A stretch of 51,134 nt of DNA from Cellulomonas sp. ACRRI. GTDB taxonomy: Bacteria; Actinomycetota; Actinomycetes; Actinomycetales; Cellulomonadaceae. Of this stretch, positions 36,801 through 45,559 are shown one piece after another. The DNA is taken from assembly GCF_022346185.1 (NCBI RefSeq), contig NZ_JAKRMS010000010.1, positions 1 through 51,134 of the forward strand, read 5' to 3'. The stretch's first letter is position 1, and each line of letters opens with the position of its first letter. A model generated the notes under the pieces. The model saw only the letters and a list, made by a program, of their open reading frames with translations. It did no database searches and had not been told where the DNA came from. The position numbers and the translations under genes are program-made.

Positions 36801-39800
36801 TCCCGTACGCCGGCTCGTTCCCGGGCGTGGCCGTGCAGTCGGCGAGCCTGCGGGCCCGGATCGGCGGCGTGCAGCTCGTGTACGCCGCGCGCCCGGATTC
36901 CGAGCGCCAGGCGCTCGCCGCCTCCGACTGGCGCCGCGGCCTGCTCGGCACGCTGACCACCGGCGCCGTCGCGACGACGGACGCCCCCGCGCGCAAGGTC
37001 GCGCTCACGTTCGCGCTGCGGGACACGTCCCGCGCCACGGGTGAGCCGGTCAACGACGCGTACACCTACACCGGCTCTGCGCCCGGCGCGGTCGAGAACT
37101 CCGGTGCCGTGACCGGGACCGCGTCGTCCGACGGCTCGGCCGTGGACCTCGGCGGCCCGGTGAACCCGGTCGGCGAGCGCACCGTGACCGTGCAGCCCGC
37201 CTCGCTCGGGGCCACCGCCACCAAGACCTGGCTCCGGGACGCCAACGGCAGCCCGCTGACCGGCAGCAGCAACCTGCACGACCTCGCGCTGCCCGTCGAC
37301 CCGTCGGCCGCGCCCGCCTCCGCGTGGCCCACCGCCACCCTGACCGCCACCGCCGCCAGCGCCTCGGGGACCCGGGTCGACCAGCTCGTCCTCACCGAGC
37401 CGCGGGGCATCGACACCGCCACGTCGATCGACGCCGACGCGCCGTTCGCGGCCTTCGCGGTCACCGACGTCCGCGAGCTCACCGACGCGTCCGGCCTGCC
37501 GGGCGCCTCCGCGGTCGAGGTCGTCGTCTACGAGCGGGCCGCCGACGGCGGCGTCAGCCACCGGACGGTCCTGCGCGCGGAGCTGCTCGACGCGGACGAG
37601 GCCGCGCTGGCCGACGTCGTGGGCGTGCAGGTCCGGTACACCGGCCGCATCGCCTGGACGAACCAGGCCCGTCTGGTGCTCGGCACCCGCCTCCTGGCGC
37701 ACAACCGCGTGACCGGTGACGTCCCCGAGGCGAGCGCGGTCTCCGGGCAGGGCGAGGAGGTCACCGTCGCCAACGTCGCCGAGGCCCGCGTCACCGACGC
37801 GCGCGTCTGCGCGGACGAGACCCGCGGGATGTCCCGCACCCCCACCTGCGCGCCGGGCACCGCCTCCGGCACCGCGCACGACGCCGTCACCCTCCGGGGC
37901 GCCCAGCTCGAGGCGTTCCCGACCGTGACCGTCTCGCCCGTCGACGTGCAGCGCGACGCCGCGACGCCGGCGGTCACCAGCACGCTGTCCGTGCAGAACT
38001 TCGGCCTCACCCCGGCCGACCAGCTGCTGCTCACCGACGCCGACGCGCGGTTCTTCAACGCGGTCGGCCTCCAGACCGTCGCCGTGCAGTCCGTGCCGTC
38101 CGGGGTCGAGCGCGCCGAGCTGGAGGTCCTCGTCGCGGGCGACGGCCTCGACGTCGCCGGCGACGGCACCTACGCCGGCACGCAGGCGTGGCAGGCCTGG
38201 GGCGCCGTGGTGCCGACGGGCACGTTCGACCTCGCCGCCCTCGCGCCGCAGCACGGCGTCCAGGCTGCCGACGTGATCGGCGTCCGCGTGCGGTTCCTCG
38301 ACACCGACGGCTCGACGATCCCCGCGCCCGGCCAGGGCTACGGGCGCGTCGTGCTCGCCGGCACGCTCCGCGAGGAGCTCCGCACCGGCGGGCTGCCCAG
38401 CGCCGTCGGCGCCGACGGCTGGCGGTACCAGGGGCGCGCCGAGCTGACCGTGAACCCGGGCGAGAGCGCGCGCGGCACGATCAGCAACTCCGTCACCGCC
38501 CAGGCCCTGCGCGCCGACCTCGGCTCGCAGGCGCAGACCGCCGGCCCCGTCGGCACCACCGTGCACGCGGGCGCCGCCACGATCCGCGTGCAGAAGGCCG
38601 AGCTCGACGCCGCGTCCCGCGCACCCGGTGACTTCGTCCGGTACCGGATCGCCGTCACCAACACCGCGAGCGGCACGAACGCCGCCGACCTCACCGGCCT
38701 CGTCGTCACCGACCGGCTTCCGGAGGACGGCTCGCTGATCTACGGCGCCGCGCCCGAGGGCCAGGCCCCGGTGGTGGTCCAGGCCGCGGGCGGCGGCGCG
38801 AACCCGCTCGGCGACCCCGACGTCGTCGAGCGCGACGGCCTGCTCACCGTGACGTTCCCGGCCGACAGCCGGCTCGTCCCCGGCGCCGGCGTCGAGGTCC
38901 TGGTCTGGCTGCGGATCGCGACCGACCTGTCGACGACGTCCATCGTGAACACGGCCACCGCGGCCTCCGCGACCCGCCCCGTGCAGGCCGCGCCGACGGG
39001 GAACGACGGCGGCACGGCGTGCGCGCCGGGCAGCTACGACGCGGCCACCGCGTCCTGCCTCGCCCGCGCCGGGGCCGTCACCATCGGCGGGGCGAACGTC
39101 TACGTCTCCGAGGAGTGGGTCCGCGACGCCGCCGGCACCCAGGGCGCGGTGCGCACCACCCCCGCGCGCACCGGCCAGTCCGCCGACTGCGCCCCGCGGG
39201 GCACCGGCGCCACCGACCGCGACTGGTACCGCTTCCCGTGCTCGGTCGTCACCACCGCCGGCTCGACGACGCAGTGGCAGGTCCAGGTGACCAGCCGCGC
39301 CACGATCTCGACCGACCGGCTCGAGATGGTCACGATGCTCCCGACCACCGGCGACTACCCGGCGATGGACGGCAGCGCGACCGGCGCCCGCGGCAGCCAG
39401 TGGCGTCCGGTGTGGGACGGCGTCGTGCCGACCCTGGTCGCCACCGCGGGCCTCCCGGCCGGGGCCACCGTCGCGGTGTACACCACCACGGCGGACTACC
39501 GGCAGGGCGGCCTCGCCGCCAGCCCGGCGTTCGACCCGGTGCCCGGCACCTGGAGCGCCACCGCGCTGACCCCCGGCCAGCAGGTGCCGGCCGCCCAGGC
39601 CGCGCGGGTGACGGGCCTGAAGCTCGTCGTGGGCTTCGCCGCGGCCGACCGGTTCTCCTCCGGCGAGTCCGTCCGCGTCCAGTGGGCCATGCGCACGCCG
39701 CTGTCCGGTGCGCCCGTCGCCGCCGACACCTGGAGCTCGTTCGCGTTCCGCGTGCCGTCCGACGCCACCGCCGGCCGTCCGGCCGACGTCACCTCCGTGC

Positions 39801-42478
39801 CGCTCAAGGCGGGCGCGCGGTACGCCGTCGCCGCGGCGGGCGCCGACCCGCTGGTCGCCGTCGGCGACCGCGTGTGGCTGGACGCCGTCCGGGACGGCCG
39901 GCAGTCCGGCGACACGGCCGCCGAGCCCGGGGTCGCCGGCGTGGCGGTCGACGTGTTCGCCGTCTCCGGCGGCACGACGACCTACGTCGCGTCGGCCGTC
40001 ACCGACGCCGCGGGGGACTGGCTCGTCGACGGCCTGCCCGCCGGGTCCTACGACATCGGCTACACGCTGCCCGCCGCGCTCGCCGCGCAGTACCGATTCA
40101 CGGCGGCGGGCACGGGCACCGACGACACCGTCGACTCGGACGCCGTCGTGGACCCGGGCGCGCCCGCCTCCGCGGTGGACGCGGGCGTGGTGCTCGGCGC
40201 CGGCGGTGCCGAGACGACCGCGGTCGGCTCGATGCCGCAGGCGTGGCAGGACGCGCACCCCGGCCTGGTCGCGACCCAGGTGGACGCGTCGCACGACGCC
40301 GGACTGCAGTGGCGGCCGCTGGCCGTCGGCGACCGGGTCTGGTTCGACGCCGACCGTGACGGCCGCCAGGGCGCGGCCGAGCCGGCCGTCGAGGGCGCGA
40401 CCGTGCGCCTGCTCGGGGCCGACGACGCCGTGCTCGCGACCACCGTCACCGGCGCGGACGGCGGCTACGTCCTCGACGCGCTCGACCCGGGGACCTACCG
40501 GGTCGAGGTCGAGCTGCCCGCGGCGCTCGCGCAGCGGTGGACCTTCACCTCCGCGCTCGTCGGGGACGCCGCGGGCGACTCCGACGTGGTCGCCGTCGCG
40601 CCCCGCGTCGGCCGGACGGCGCCGTTCACCCTGGCGCCCGGCGCGCCCGGGCTGGCGGTGGTCTCCGACCTGGCCGGCGACCCGGTCTGGGCCGGCGCGG
40701 ACGCCGACTACGCGGACCCGACGCGCGACGCCGGCCTGGCCGAGCGGCCCGTGCGGGTCGGCGACCGGGTGTGGGTGGACCTCGACGCCGACGGCGTGCA
40801 GGACGCCGGCGAGCCCGGCCTGGCCGGCGTGGTCCTCACGCTGACCGACGCCGCCGGGGACCCGGTCACCGACGCGGCCGGCGCTCCGGTCGGGCCGGTC
40901 ACCACGGATGCCGACGGGGCGTACGCCTTCACCGGCCTGCTGCCCGGCGGGTACACCGTCACGGTCGACGAGGCCGCCTCCGCGGTCGCGCTCGCGCCGT
41001 ACCGCCCGACCGTCACCGGGGCCGGCGACGCGGCGACCGACTCGTCCGCGGGCTCGGCCACCACGGCCGCCCCGCTCGTGGGCGGCGAGGCCGACGACAC
41101 CCTCGACTTCGGCTTCCGGCCGCTGTGGGCGCTGGGCGACCGGGTGTGGCTCGACGCCGACCGCGACGGCGTGCAGGACGCCGGCGAGCCGTCGTTCCCC
41201 GGCGTGACCGTGCGGCTGCTCGACGCGTCCGACGCCGAGGTCGCCAGCACCGTGACCGGCGCCGACGGCCGCTGGCTGTTCGACCTCCTCGAGCCCGGCA
41301 CCTACCGCGTCGAGCTCGGGCTGTCCCCGGCGGACGCCGCCCGGTACACCTGGACCACCGCGCGCTCCGCGGCCGCTCCGCGCGCGGACGCCGACTCGGA
41401 CGTCGAGGAGACCGCCCCCGGCGTCGCCCGGACCCCGGCGCTCACCGTCGGGCCGGGCACGCCCGGCGTGCGCGCCGCCACCGCCGCGGACGGGCTCACC
41501 GCCGCGTACGTGGACGACACCTGGGACGCGGGCCTCGTCGAGCGGCCCGTCACCGTCGGCGACCTCGTCTGGTTCGACGAGGACGGCGACGGCGTGCAGG
41601 ACGCCGGCGAGCCTGGCCTGCCCGGCGTCGTCGTGGAGCTGCGGACGCCGGACGGGCGTCCCGTGGTCGACGCGGCCGGCGCGCCCGTCGGCCCTGCCAC
41701 GACCGACGCCGACGGCGCGTACGCCTTCCCCGGGCTGCTGCCCGGGGAGTATGTCGTGCGCATCGACCGCCTCGCGTCCGCCGCGGTGCTGGCCGGCTAC
41801 GCGCCGACCCTCGCGGGCGCCGGCGGGGACCGCGGGCTCGACTCCGCCACCTGGTCCGCGGCCTCCCTGGTCCTCGTGGGCGGCGAGTCCGACCCCACGC
41901 TGGACTTCGGCCTGGTGCTCGCGGACGACGTGCAGCTCGCGCTGCGCAAGGTCCCGGTCGCCCGGACGGCGGACAGCATCACCTGGGACGTCACCGTGAT
42001 GTCCACGGGCACGCAGGACGCCTACGCCGGCTTCACCGTCGTGGACGCCCTGCCCGGCGCGCTGACGTTCCGGTCCGCCTCCGGCGCCGGGTTCGACTGC
42101 GTCGCGGTCGACCGGGTCGTCACCTGCGACCACGACGGCTCGCTGCCCGCGGGCCAGTCCGCCACCGTGCGGATCGTCACCGGCCTGACCGCGGCGGGCG
42201 CCGACGTCACCAACACGGCCTCCGTCTCCGTCGAGGGACGCGGGTACCTGTTCGAGGTGCTCGCCGCCGAGGACGTCGCGTGGAGCGAGCCGGTCGAGAG
42301 CACGGACGGCGCGACCGCGACCGCGCCCGCGCCCGGCGGCGACCTGGCGACCACCGGGTCCGACGCGGCGTGGCCGCTCGTGGCGGCGGGCGTCCTGCTC
42401 GCGCTCGGCGCGGTCCTGCTGGCGCTCGCGGGCGGCCGGCCGGTGCGCCGCGCCAGGGGGAGCCGGCACCGGGCGTGA
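33842..42478 (+). CDS. giant secreted LAxTG-anchored surface protein with SdrD B-like repeats
   Basis: Unnamed protein of about 2,878 residues, predicted to be covalently attached to the cell wall. ATG 33842 starts an Arg-rich, hydrophobic signal peptide ending near GAPAAVAAADP; GTG 33812 is an alternative. Residues about 40-2000 are Ala/Thr/Gly-rich beta-type modules of no family I recognise, with a recurring signature (V.G.RV.F, then a Gly-rich turn, then RV.L.LR) at about 336, 576, 764, 1007, 1259, 1478 and 1923. A DUF11-like module lies near 1579. Five SdrD B-like repeats (GDRVWLDADRDGVQDAGEP type) start near 2004, 2160, 2304, 2428 and 2570; a second DUF11 follows (about 2697-2815). LATTG (2835-2839), a membrane helix and RRARGSRHR complete the sorting signal. 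No sortase gene is in the window. Adhesin or stalk/sheath role is inference. Confidence 0.88.
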   Translation: MPASSRLRLRLRRPAVLAVVGALLASLVVGAGAPAAVAAADPVLTVTGFSVTSGAAAQAAPPADPAYGFDAAYTANPAAGTVSSTLGYRCAGDESSCEHATMDVALDALRLTQALDVAGLGATVQYWTDAVGGTPTADFAAAAALSVRFTNETSDGLTGLQSGVSGDLRLSTRLVTPSGGGTQTGTITATPRATGGVGTQGRIRVTGDFPVNLATSTQVTWSREGFLSGVEDGSDTPTNSATVTGALTGDPADSLTLGWGGSDPAAAPAARTVGMLTDLTGLAITAWPAGAAAATVTGWTWAGTGTPTRVTIGTATGADAAADLLAGLDATTRSRLTGLQVVFAAATGGLVASGSPATLRVDVREHLSQDATPVARTGAAADYVTAGAATFSAASDMNTLTVTGTATTRAVRGATTSATTTDTRGFRIYDPRAYAGSATALVGLSAPVYGGGFVRGTAAGTNWSRRAVDALVVEVPATAAQVSATNAALDPDLPALANPLGAGLAFAGFGAARGTAPGGTDSADGSGVAVQGLTGPARLELAVLAGGTEHTVDLDATAPAVPTDPAAFGLTSWSEVTGFRATVHGAGSAVPMGASVTLPYLARTATSSTAATYAVHTVATTRLGTDTSAVTPRTPASGNRPVTAATVSVAVPTVDVAGAKYVAEPYVTRTAGATVNAVLEATARPLSGGSGHLPDTLTLEDSAAARTAATGGTTGAAWWTAFAPTSLDATVPAGGSAQLQYATVDGQWVDYTGSTAALGDTSAWRGVRVVVTRPGGGTFANGDRARVRLTFALRSGVTAGTWADGTDRTNVAQITSSAAIEGFVVTSAVRRVSDTVQMLGGTGTGGYPALVKTMDNRDRTEGNGDATTATLTWGTGGEDLSSVTVTDANGVTGAQPDPATGPAASFYDTFDLSGIQPITSGAAASGVYDPYLVFDRVTDVRVFDVVDGRWESLATRVWTGSAWADRTNPAAARSDVAFGGSAAQGAFPYAGSFPGVAVQSASLRARIGGVQLVYAARPDSERQALAASDWRRGLLGTLTTGAVATTDAPARKVALTFALRDTSRATGEPVNDAYTYTGSAPGAVENSGAVTGTASSDGSAVDLGGPVNPVGERTVTVQPASLGATATKTWLRDANGSPLTGSSNLHDLALPVDPSAAPASAWPTATLTATAASASGTRVDQLVLTEPRGIDTATSIDADAPFAAFAVTDVRELTDASGLPGASAVEVVVYERAADGGVSHRTVLRAELLDADEAALADVVGVQVRYTGRIAWTNQARLVLGTRLLAHNRVTGDVPEASAVSGQGEEVTVANVAEARVTDARVCADETRGMSRTPTCAPGTASGTAHDAVTLRGAQLEAFPTVTVSPVDVQRDAATPAVTSTLSVQNFGLTPADQLLLTDADARFFNAVGLQTVAVQSVPSGVERAELEVLVAGDGLDVAGDGTYAGTQAWQAWGAVVPTGTFDLAALAPQHGVQAADVIGVRVRFLDTDGSTIPAPGQGYGRVVLAGTLREELRTGGLPSAVGADGWRYQGRAELTVNPGESARGTISNSVTAQALRADLGSQAQTAGPVGTTVHAGAATIRVQKAELDAASRAPGDFVRYRIAVTNTASGTNAADLTGLVVTDRLPEDGSLIYGAAPEGQAPVVVQAAGGGANPLGDPDVVERDGLLTVTFPADSRLVPGAGVEVLVWLRIATDLSTTSIVNTATAASATRPVQAAPTGNDGGTACAPGSYDAATASCLARAGAVTIGGANVYVSEEWVRDAAGTQGAVRTTPARTGQSADCAPRGTGATDRDWYRFPCSVVTTAGSTTQWQVQVTSRATISTDRLEMVTMLPTTGDYPAMDGSATGARGSQWRPVWDGVVPTLVATAGLPAGATVAVYTTTADYRQGGLAASPAFDPVPGTWSATALTPGQQVPAAQAARVTGLKLVVGFAAADRFSSGESVRVQWAMRTPLSGAPVAADTWSSFAFRVPSDATAGRPADVTSVPLKAGARYAVAAAGADPLVAVGDRVWLDAVRDGRQSGDTAAEPGVAGVAVDVFAVSGGTTTYVASAVTDAAGDWLVDGLPAGSYDIGYTLPAALAAQYRFTAAGTGTDDTVDSDAVVDPGAPASAVDAGVVLGAGGAETTAVGSMPQAWQDAHPGLVATQVDASHDAGLQWRPLAVGDRVWFDADRDGRQGAAEPAVEGATVRLLGADDAVLATTVTGADGGYVLDALDPGTYRVEVELPAALAQRWTFTSALVGDAAGDSDVVAVAPRVGRTAPFTLAPGAPGLAVVSDLAGDPVWAGADADYADPTRDAGLAERPVRVGDRVWVDLDADGVQDAGEPGLAGVVLTLTDAAGDPVTDAAGAPVGPVTTDADGAYAFTGLLPGGYTVTVDEAASAVALAPYRPTVTGAGDAATDSSAGSATTAAPLVGGEADDTLDFGFRPLWALGDRVWLDADRDGVQDAGEPSFPGVTVRLLDASDAEVASTVTGADGRWLFDLLEPGTYRVELGLSPADAARYTWTTARSAAAPRADADSDVEETAPGVARTPALTVGPGTPGVRAATAADGLTAAYVDDTWDAGLVERPVTVGDLVWFDEDGDGVQDAGEPGLPGVVVELRTPDGRPVVDAAGAPVGPATTDADGAYAFPGLLPGEYVVRIDRLASAAVLAGYAPTLAGAGGDRGLDSATWSAASLVLVGGESDPTLDFGLVLADDVQLALRKVPVARTADSITWDVTVMSTGTQDAYAGFTVVDALPGALTFRSASGAGFDCVAVDRVVTCDHDGSLPAGQSATVRIVTGLTAAGADVTNTASVSVEGRGYLFEVLAAEDVAWSEPVESTDGATATAPAPGGDLATTGSDAAWPLVAAGVLLALGAVLLALAGGRPVRRARGSRHRA

Positions 42479-42484
42479 CGCCCG

Positions 42485-42524
42485 GACGCCGGGTGCGGTG
42501 GCTGCGGCCGCCGCACCCGGCGTC
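42485..42524 (+). terminator. terminator after the giant surface-protein gene
   Basis: A 17-bp stem GACGCCGGGTGCGGTGG / CCGCCGCACCCGGCGTC with one G-U pair and a 6-nt loop, 6 nt past the stop. It blocks read-through into infA. Confidence 0.82.
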
Positions 42525-42644
42525 GACGGCCCCGGCGCGCCCCGGGGGGCGGGAAGAACGCGCCCCGCCGACGTGTTGAGGCGTCGTACCCGGCACCGGC
42601 GCGTCCGCTTGACGGAGCCGCACCGCGTTTCCCCGAGAGCGCCC

Positions 42645-42657
42645 GATGGCGTATGAT
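42645..42657 (+). promoter_or_regulatory. promoter -10 region of infA operon
   Basis: TATGAT (42652-42657) in a GGCGTATGAT context; no good -35 at 17-18 nt (TTTCCC is the best). The 42479-42851 gap otherwise contains the upstream terminator and a GC-rich untranslated leader of about 190 nt with no gene that I can support. Confidence 0.5.
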
Positions 42658-42851
42658 CGTCCGTTGGGTGTGCGCCCTCGCGCTGTCGCACGTCCCGCCC
42701 GAGCAGGCCGCACCGCGGTCGTGCGCGTGCGGGCCGGTCGCCGGACGTCAGGACCAGGGCACGTCCACCACGTCCGCACCGGACCCGCCGGCACCGCCGG
42801 GGGGAGACGACGGCGTGGACAGGCAGTTCAGGACAAGAGTTAGCGGAGGAC

Positions 42852-43073
42852 ATGGCGAAGAAGGACGGTGTCATCGAGATCGAGGGCAGCGTGATCGAGG
42901 CTCTCCCCAACGCGATGTTCCGCGTGGAGCTGACCAACGGTCACAAGGTGCTCGCCCACATCTCGGGCAAGATGCGCCAGCACTACATCCGGATCCTCCC
43001 GGAGGACCGGGTGGTGGTCGAGCTGAGCCCGTACGACCTGTCCCGCGGGCGCATCGTCTACCGCTACAAGTAA
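42852..43073 (+). CDS. infA: translation initiation factor IF-1
   Basis: OB-fold factor that occupies the ribosomal A site during initiation, 73 residues. It opens [20 protein letters not shown] and contains [20 protein letters not shown] and [15 protein letters not shown] 42852 follows GCGGAGGAC. It heads the alpha-operon segment; rpmJ follows after 74 nt. Confidence 0.98.
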   Translation: MAKKDGVIEIEGSVIEALPNAMFRVELTNGHKVLAHISGKMRQHYIRILPEDRVVVELSPYDLSRGRIVYRYK

Positions 43074-43147
43074 CCGACCGAACGAGCATCGCCGTCGGCT
43101 TGCTTCCCGCGAGGGACCAAGCACATTCGGCGGCGGAGGAACAGGCC

Positions 43148-43261
43148 ATGAAGGTCAAGCCCAGCGTCAAGAAGATCTGCGACAAGTGCAAGGTGATCCG
43201 CCGGCACGGTCGCGTCCAGGTGATCTGCGAGAACCTGCGCCACAAGCAGCGCCAGGGCTGA
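43148..43261 (+). CDS. rpmJ: 50S ribosomal protein L36 (zinc form)
   Basis: Tiny 37-residue large-subunit protein, [20 protein letters not shown] then [17 protein letters not shown]. The C-x2-C...C-x4-H zinc ribbon is complete, so this is the C+ paralogue. ATG 43148 follows GGCGGAGGAACAGGCC. The 200-nt gap before rpsM has several short hairpins (for instance CCCCGGC/GCCGGGG) and may be a leader. Confidence 0.97.
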   Translation: MKVKPSVKKICDKCKVIRRHGRVQVICENLRHKQRQG

Positions 43262-43461
43262 ACGCCCTGCCGCTCGGGACGCACCTGAGCAGCACCGCCG
43301 CCGGATCCTGACGGACCGGCACCAGCGCATCGCCGAACCGGCAGCGCACCCGCCACGGCGGGTCGCCACCGGTGAACCCCCGGCTCGGAGGCCGGGGCCC
43401 GCAGCACGCGGGAGGACGGTGCGGCAGACCTCCGATCGAAGTCCAAGGAGCCGAAAGGCAC

Positions 43462-43842
43462 ATGGCACGTCTTGTCGGCGTCGACCTCCCCCGCGAGAAG
43501 CGGCTCGAGATCGCGCTCACCTACATCTACGGCGTCGGCCGTACCCGCGCCCAGCAGACCCTGGCCGCGACCGGCATCAGCCCGGACACCCGCGTCAAGG
43601 ACCTGGACGACTCCCAGCTCGTCACCCTCCGTGACTACCTCGAGGGCAACTTCAAGCTCGAGGGCGACCTCCGCCGTGAGGTCGCCGCGGACATCCGCCG
43701 CAAGGTCGAGATCGGCAGCTACGAGGGCCTGCGTCACCGCCGCGGCCTCCCGGTGCGCGGTCAGCGCACCAAGACCAACGCGCGCACCCGCAAGGGCCCG
43801 AAGCGCACCGTCGCCGGCAAGAAGAAGGCCGGCCGGAAGTAA
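43462..43842 (+). CDS. rpsM: 30S ribosomal protein S13
   Basis: Head protein contacting P-site tRNA and L5, 126 residues. It has [59 protein letters not shown] and a basic tail. ATG 43462 follows AAGGAGCCGAAAGG. The frame is open upstream but lacks family similarity there. rpsK follows after 93 nt. Confidence 0.98.
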   Translation: MARLVGVDLPREKRLEIALTYIYGVGRTRAQQTLAATGISPDTRVKDLDDSQLVTLRDYLEGNFKLEGDLRREVAADIRRKVEIGSYEGLRHRRGLPVRGQRTKTNARTRKGPKRTVAGKKKAGRK

Positions 43843-43935
43843 CCCGCCCGCGGCCCGCCGGGCCTGTCGACCGACAGCCGCCCGCGCCGCGACGGGGCAC
43901 CGACCTCACGACCAGCAGCGAGAGAGAACGAGCAG

Positions 43936-44337
43936 ATGCCTCCGAAGACCCGCAGTTCCGTGCGCAAGCCGCGCCGCAAGGAGAAGAAGAACGTCTCCCA
44001 CGGCCAGGCGCACATCAAGAGCACCTTCAACAACACGATCATCTCGATCACGGACCCCAGCGGCGCCGTGATCTCCTGGGCGTCGGGCGGCGACGTGGGC
44101 TTCAAGGGCTCGCGCAAGTCGACCCCGTACGCCGCGGGCATGGCCGCCGAGGCCGCCGCGCGCAAGGCCGCCGAGCACGGCATGAAGAAGGTCGACGTCT
44201 TCGTCAAGGGCCCGGGCTCCGGTCGCGAGACCGCGATCCGCTCCCTGACCGCGGCCGGCCTCGAGGTCGGCTCGATCCAGGACGTGACGCCGCAGGCCCA
44301 CAACGGCTGCCGTCCGCCGAAGCGCCGCCGCGTCTGA
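43936..44337 (+). CDS. rpsK: 30S ribosomal protein S11
   Basis: Platform protein near the mRNA exit channel, 133 residues. It contains [59 protein letters not shown] and the end [12 protein letters not shown]. In many bacteria rpsD comes next; here a 145-nt gap with a perfect hairpin leads directly to rpoA. Confidence 0.98.
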   Translation: MPPKTRSSVRKPRRKEKKNVSHGQAHIKSTFNNTIISITDPSGAVISWASGGDVGFKGSRKSTPYAAGMAAEAAARKAAEHGMKKVDVFVKGPGSGRETAIRSLTAAGLEVGSIQDVTPQAHNGCRPPKRRRV

Positions 44338-44349
44338 CCCGTAGCCGGG

Positions 44350-44387
44350 CCGCCGCGGGCGGGGGAGCGATCCCCCGCCCGCGGCGG
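44350..44387 (+). other. 17-bp perfect hairpin between rpsK and rpoA
   Basis: Arms CCGCCGCGGGCGGGGGA and exact complement, capped by the GNRA-type tetraloop GCGA. It sits 13 nt after the rpsK stop where rpsD would be in some relatives. It is strong enough to terminate, which would require a separate rpoA promoter; none is obvious downstream. Confidence 0.65.
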
Positions 44388-44482
44388 TGCCGGCCGGTCG
44401 CGCGGGTGGACCGAGACCCGCGCCGCCCAGCGAGTACCTGCGCTGCGTCATATGGCGGACGCACGCTGAGAGGAACCCCGAA

Positions 44483-45493
44483 GTGCTCATCGCACAGCGC
44501 CCCACCCTGACCGAAGAGGTCATCTCGGAGTACCGCTCGCGGTTCTCCATCGAGCCGCTCGAGCCCGGCTTCGGCTACACGCTCGGCAACTCCCTGCGCC
44601 GGACCCTGCTGTCGTCCATCCCGGGCGCGGCCGTGACGAGCATCCGGATCGACGGCGTGCTGCACGAGTTCAGCACGGTGCCGGGCGTCAAGGAGGACGT
44701 CACCGAGATCATCCTCAACATCAAGAACCTCGTCGTCTCCTCGGAGAACGACGAGCCCGTCGTGATGTACCTGCGCAAGCAGGGTGCGGGTGACGTGACC
44801 GCGGCGGACATCGTCCCGCCGGCCGGCGTGGAGGTCCACAACACGGACCTGCACCTCGCCACGCTGAACGAGAAGGGCAAGCTCGAGATCGAGCTGACCG
44901 TCGAGCGCGGCCGCGGCTACGTGTCGGCGAACCAGAACAAGTCGTTCGAGGCCGAGATCGGCCGCATCCCGGTCGACTCGATCTACTCGCCGGTGCTCAA
45001 GGTGACGTACAAGGTCGAGGCGACCCGCGTCGAGCAGCGCACCGACTTCGACAAGCTCGTCGTCGACGTCGAGACCAAGCCGGCGATCAGCCCGCGCGAC
45101 GCCCTGGCGTCCGCCGGCAAGACCCTCGTCGAGCTGTTCGGCCTCGCCCGCGAGCTGAACGTCGAGGCCGAGGGCATCGAGATCGGCCCGTCGCCGACCG
45201 ACGCCGCCCTGGCCGCCGACCTGGCCCTGCCGATCGAGGACCTGCAGCTGACCATCCGGTCGTACAACTGCCTCAAGCGCGAGGGCATCCACTCGGTGGG
45301 CGAGCTCGTGGCGCGTTCCGAGGCCGACCTGCTCGACATCCGCAACTTCGGTGCGAAGTCGATCACCGAGGTCAAGGAGAAGCTGGCCGAGCTGAACCTG
45401 TCCCTCAAGGACAGCCCGCTCGACTTCGACCCCACCGCCGCCGCGTACTACGACGGCGACGAGGGCGACTTCACCGAGGACGAGCAGTACTGA
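44483..45493 (+). CDS. rpoA: DNA-directed RNA polymerase subunit alpha
   Basis: Assembly scaffold of RNA polymerase, 336 residues. The N-terminal domain has [20 protein letters not shown] at about residues 24-43 and [13 protein letters not shown]. The C-terminal domain (about 240-310), which contacts UP elements and activators, includes [20 protein letters not shown] and [16 protein letters not shown] 44483 follows GAGAGGAACC and gives the usual MLIAQRPTL start. rplQ follows after 66 nt. Confidence 0.97.
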   Translation: MLIAQRPTLTEEVISEYRSRFSIEPLEPGFGYTLGNSLRRTLLSSIPGAAVTSIRIDGVLHEFSTVPGVKEDVTEIILNIKNLVVSSENDEPVVMYLRKQGAGDVTAADIVPPAGVEVHNTDLHLATLNEKGKLEIELTVERGRGYVSANQNKSFEAEIGRIPVDSIYSPVLKVTYKVEATRVEQRTDFDKLVVDVETKPAISPRDALASAGKTLVELFGLARELNVEAEGIEIGPSPTDAALAADLALPIEDLQLTIRSYNCLKREGIHSVGELVARSEADLLDIRNFGAKSITEVKEKLAELNLSLKDSPLDFDPTAAAYYDGDEGDFTEDEQY

Positions 45494-45559
45494 CGCCGGG
45501 GAGGCGGCGCACGGCTGACGTGCGCCGCCGGCCCATCACTGGAACCAAGGAGTAACGAC

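Noticed and set aside
40319..41930. Repetitive DNA in the surface gene as a CRISPR or transposon repeat
   Set aside because: The similarity follows the coding frame of SdrD B-like protein repeats, with no short identical units or regular spacers.
42609..42614. TTGACG as the -35 of the infA promoter
   Set aside because: It lies 37 nt before the TATGAT hexamer, far from the required 16-19 nt.
33758..42937. Very long open frame on the minus strand opposite the surface-protein gene (over 3,000 codons)
   Set aside because: Open only because the GC-rich coding strand leaves few stops on the other strand; it is Arg/Gly/Val/Asp-rich low complexity and crosses terminators and infA. Similar antisense frames opposite rpoB, rpoC and fusA are rejected for the same reason.
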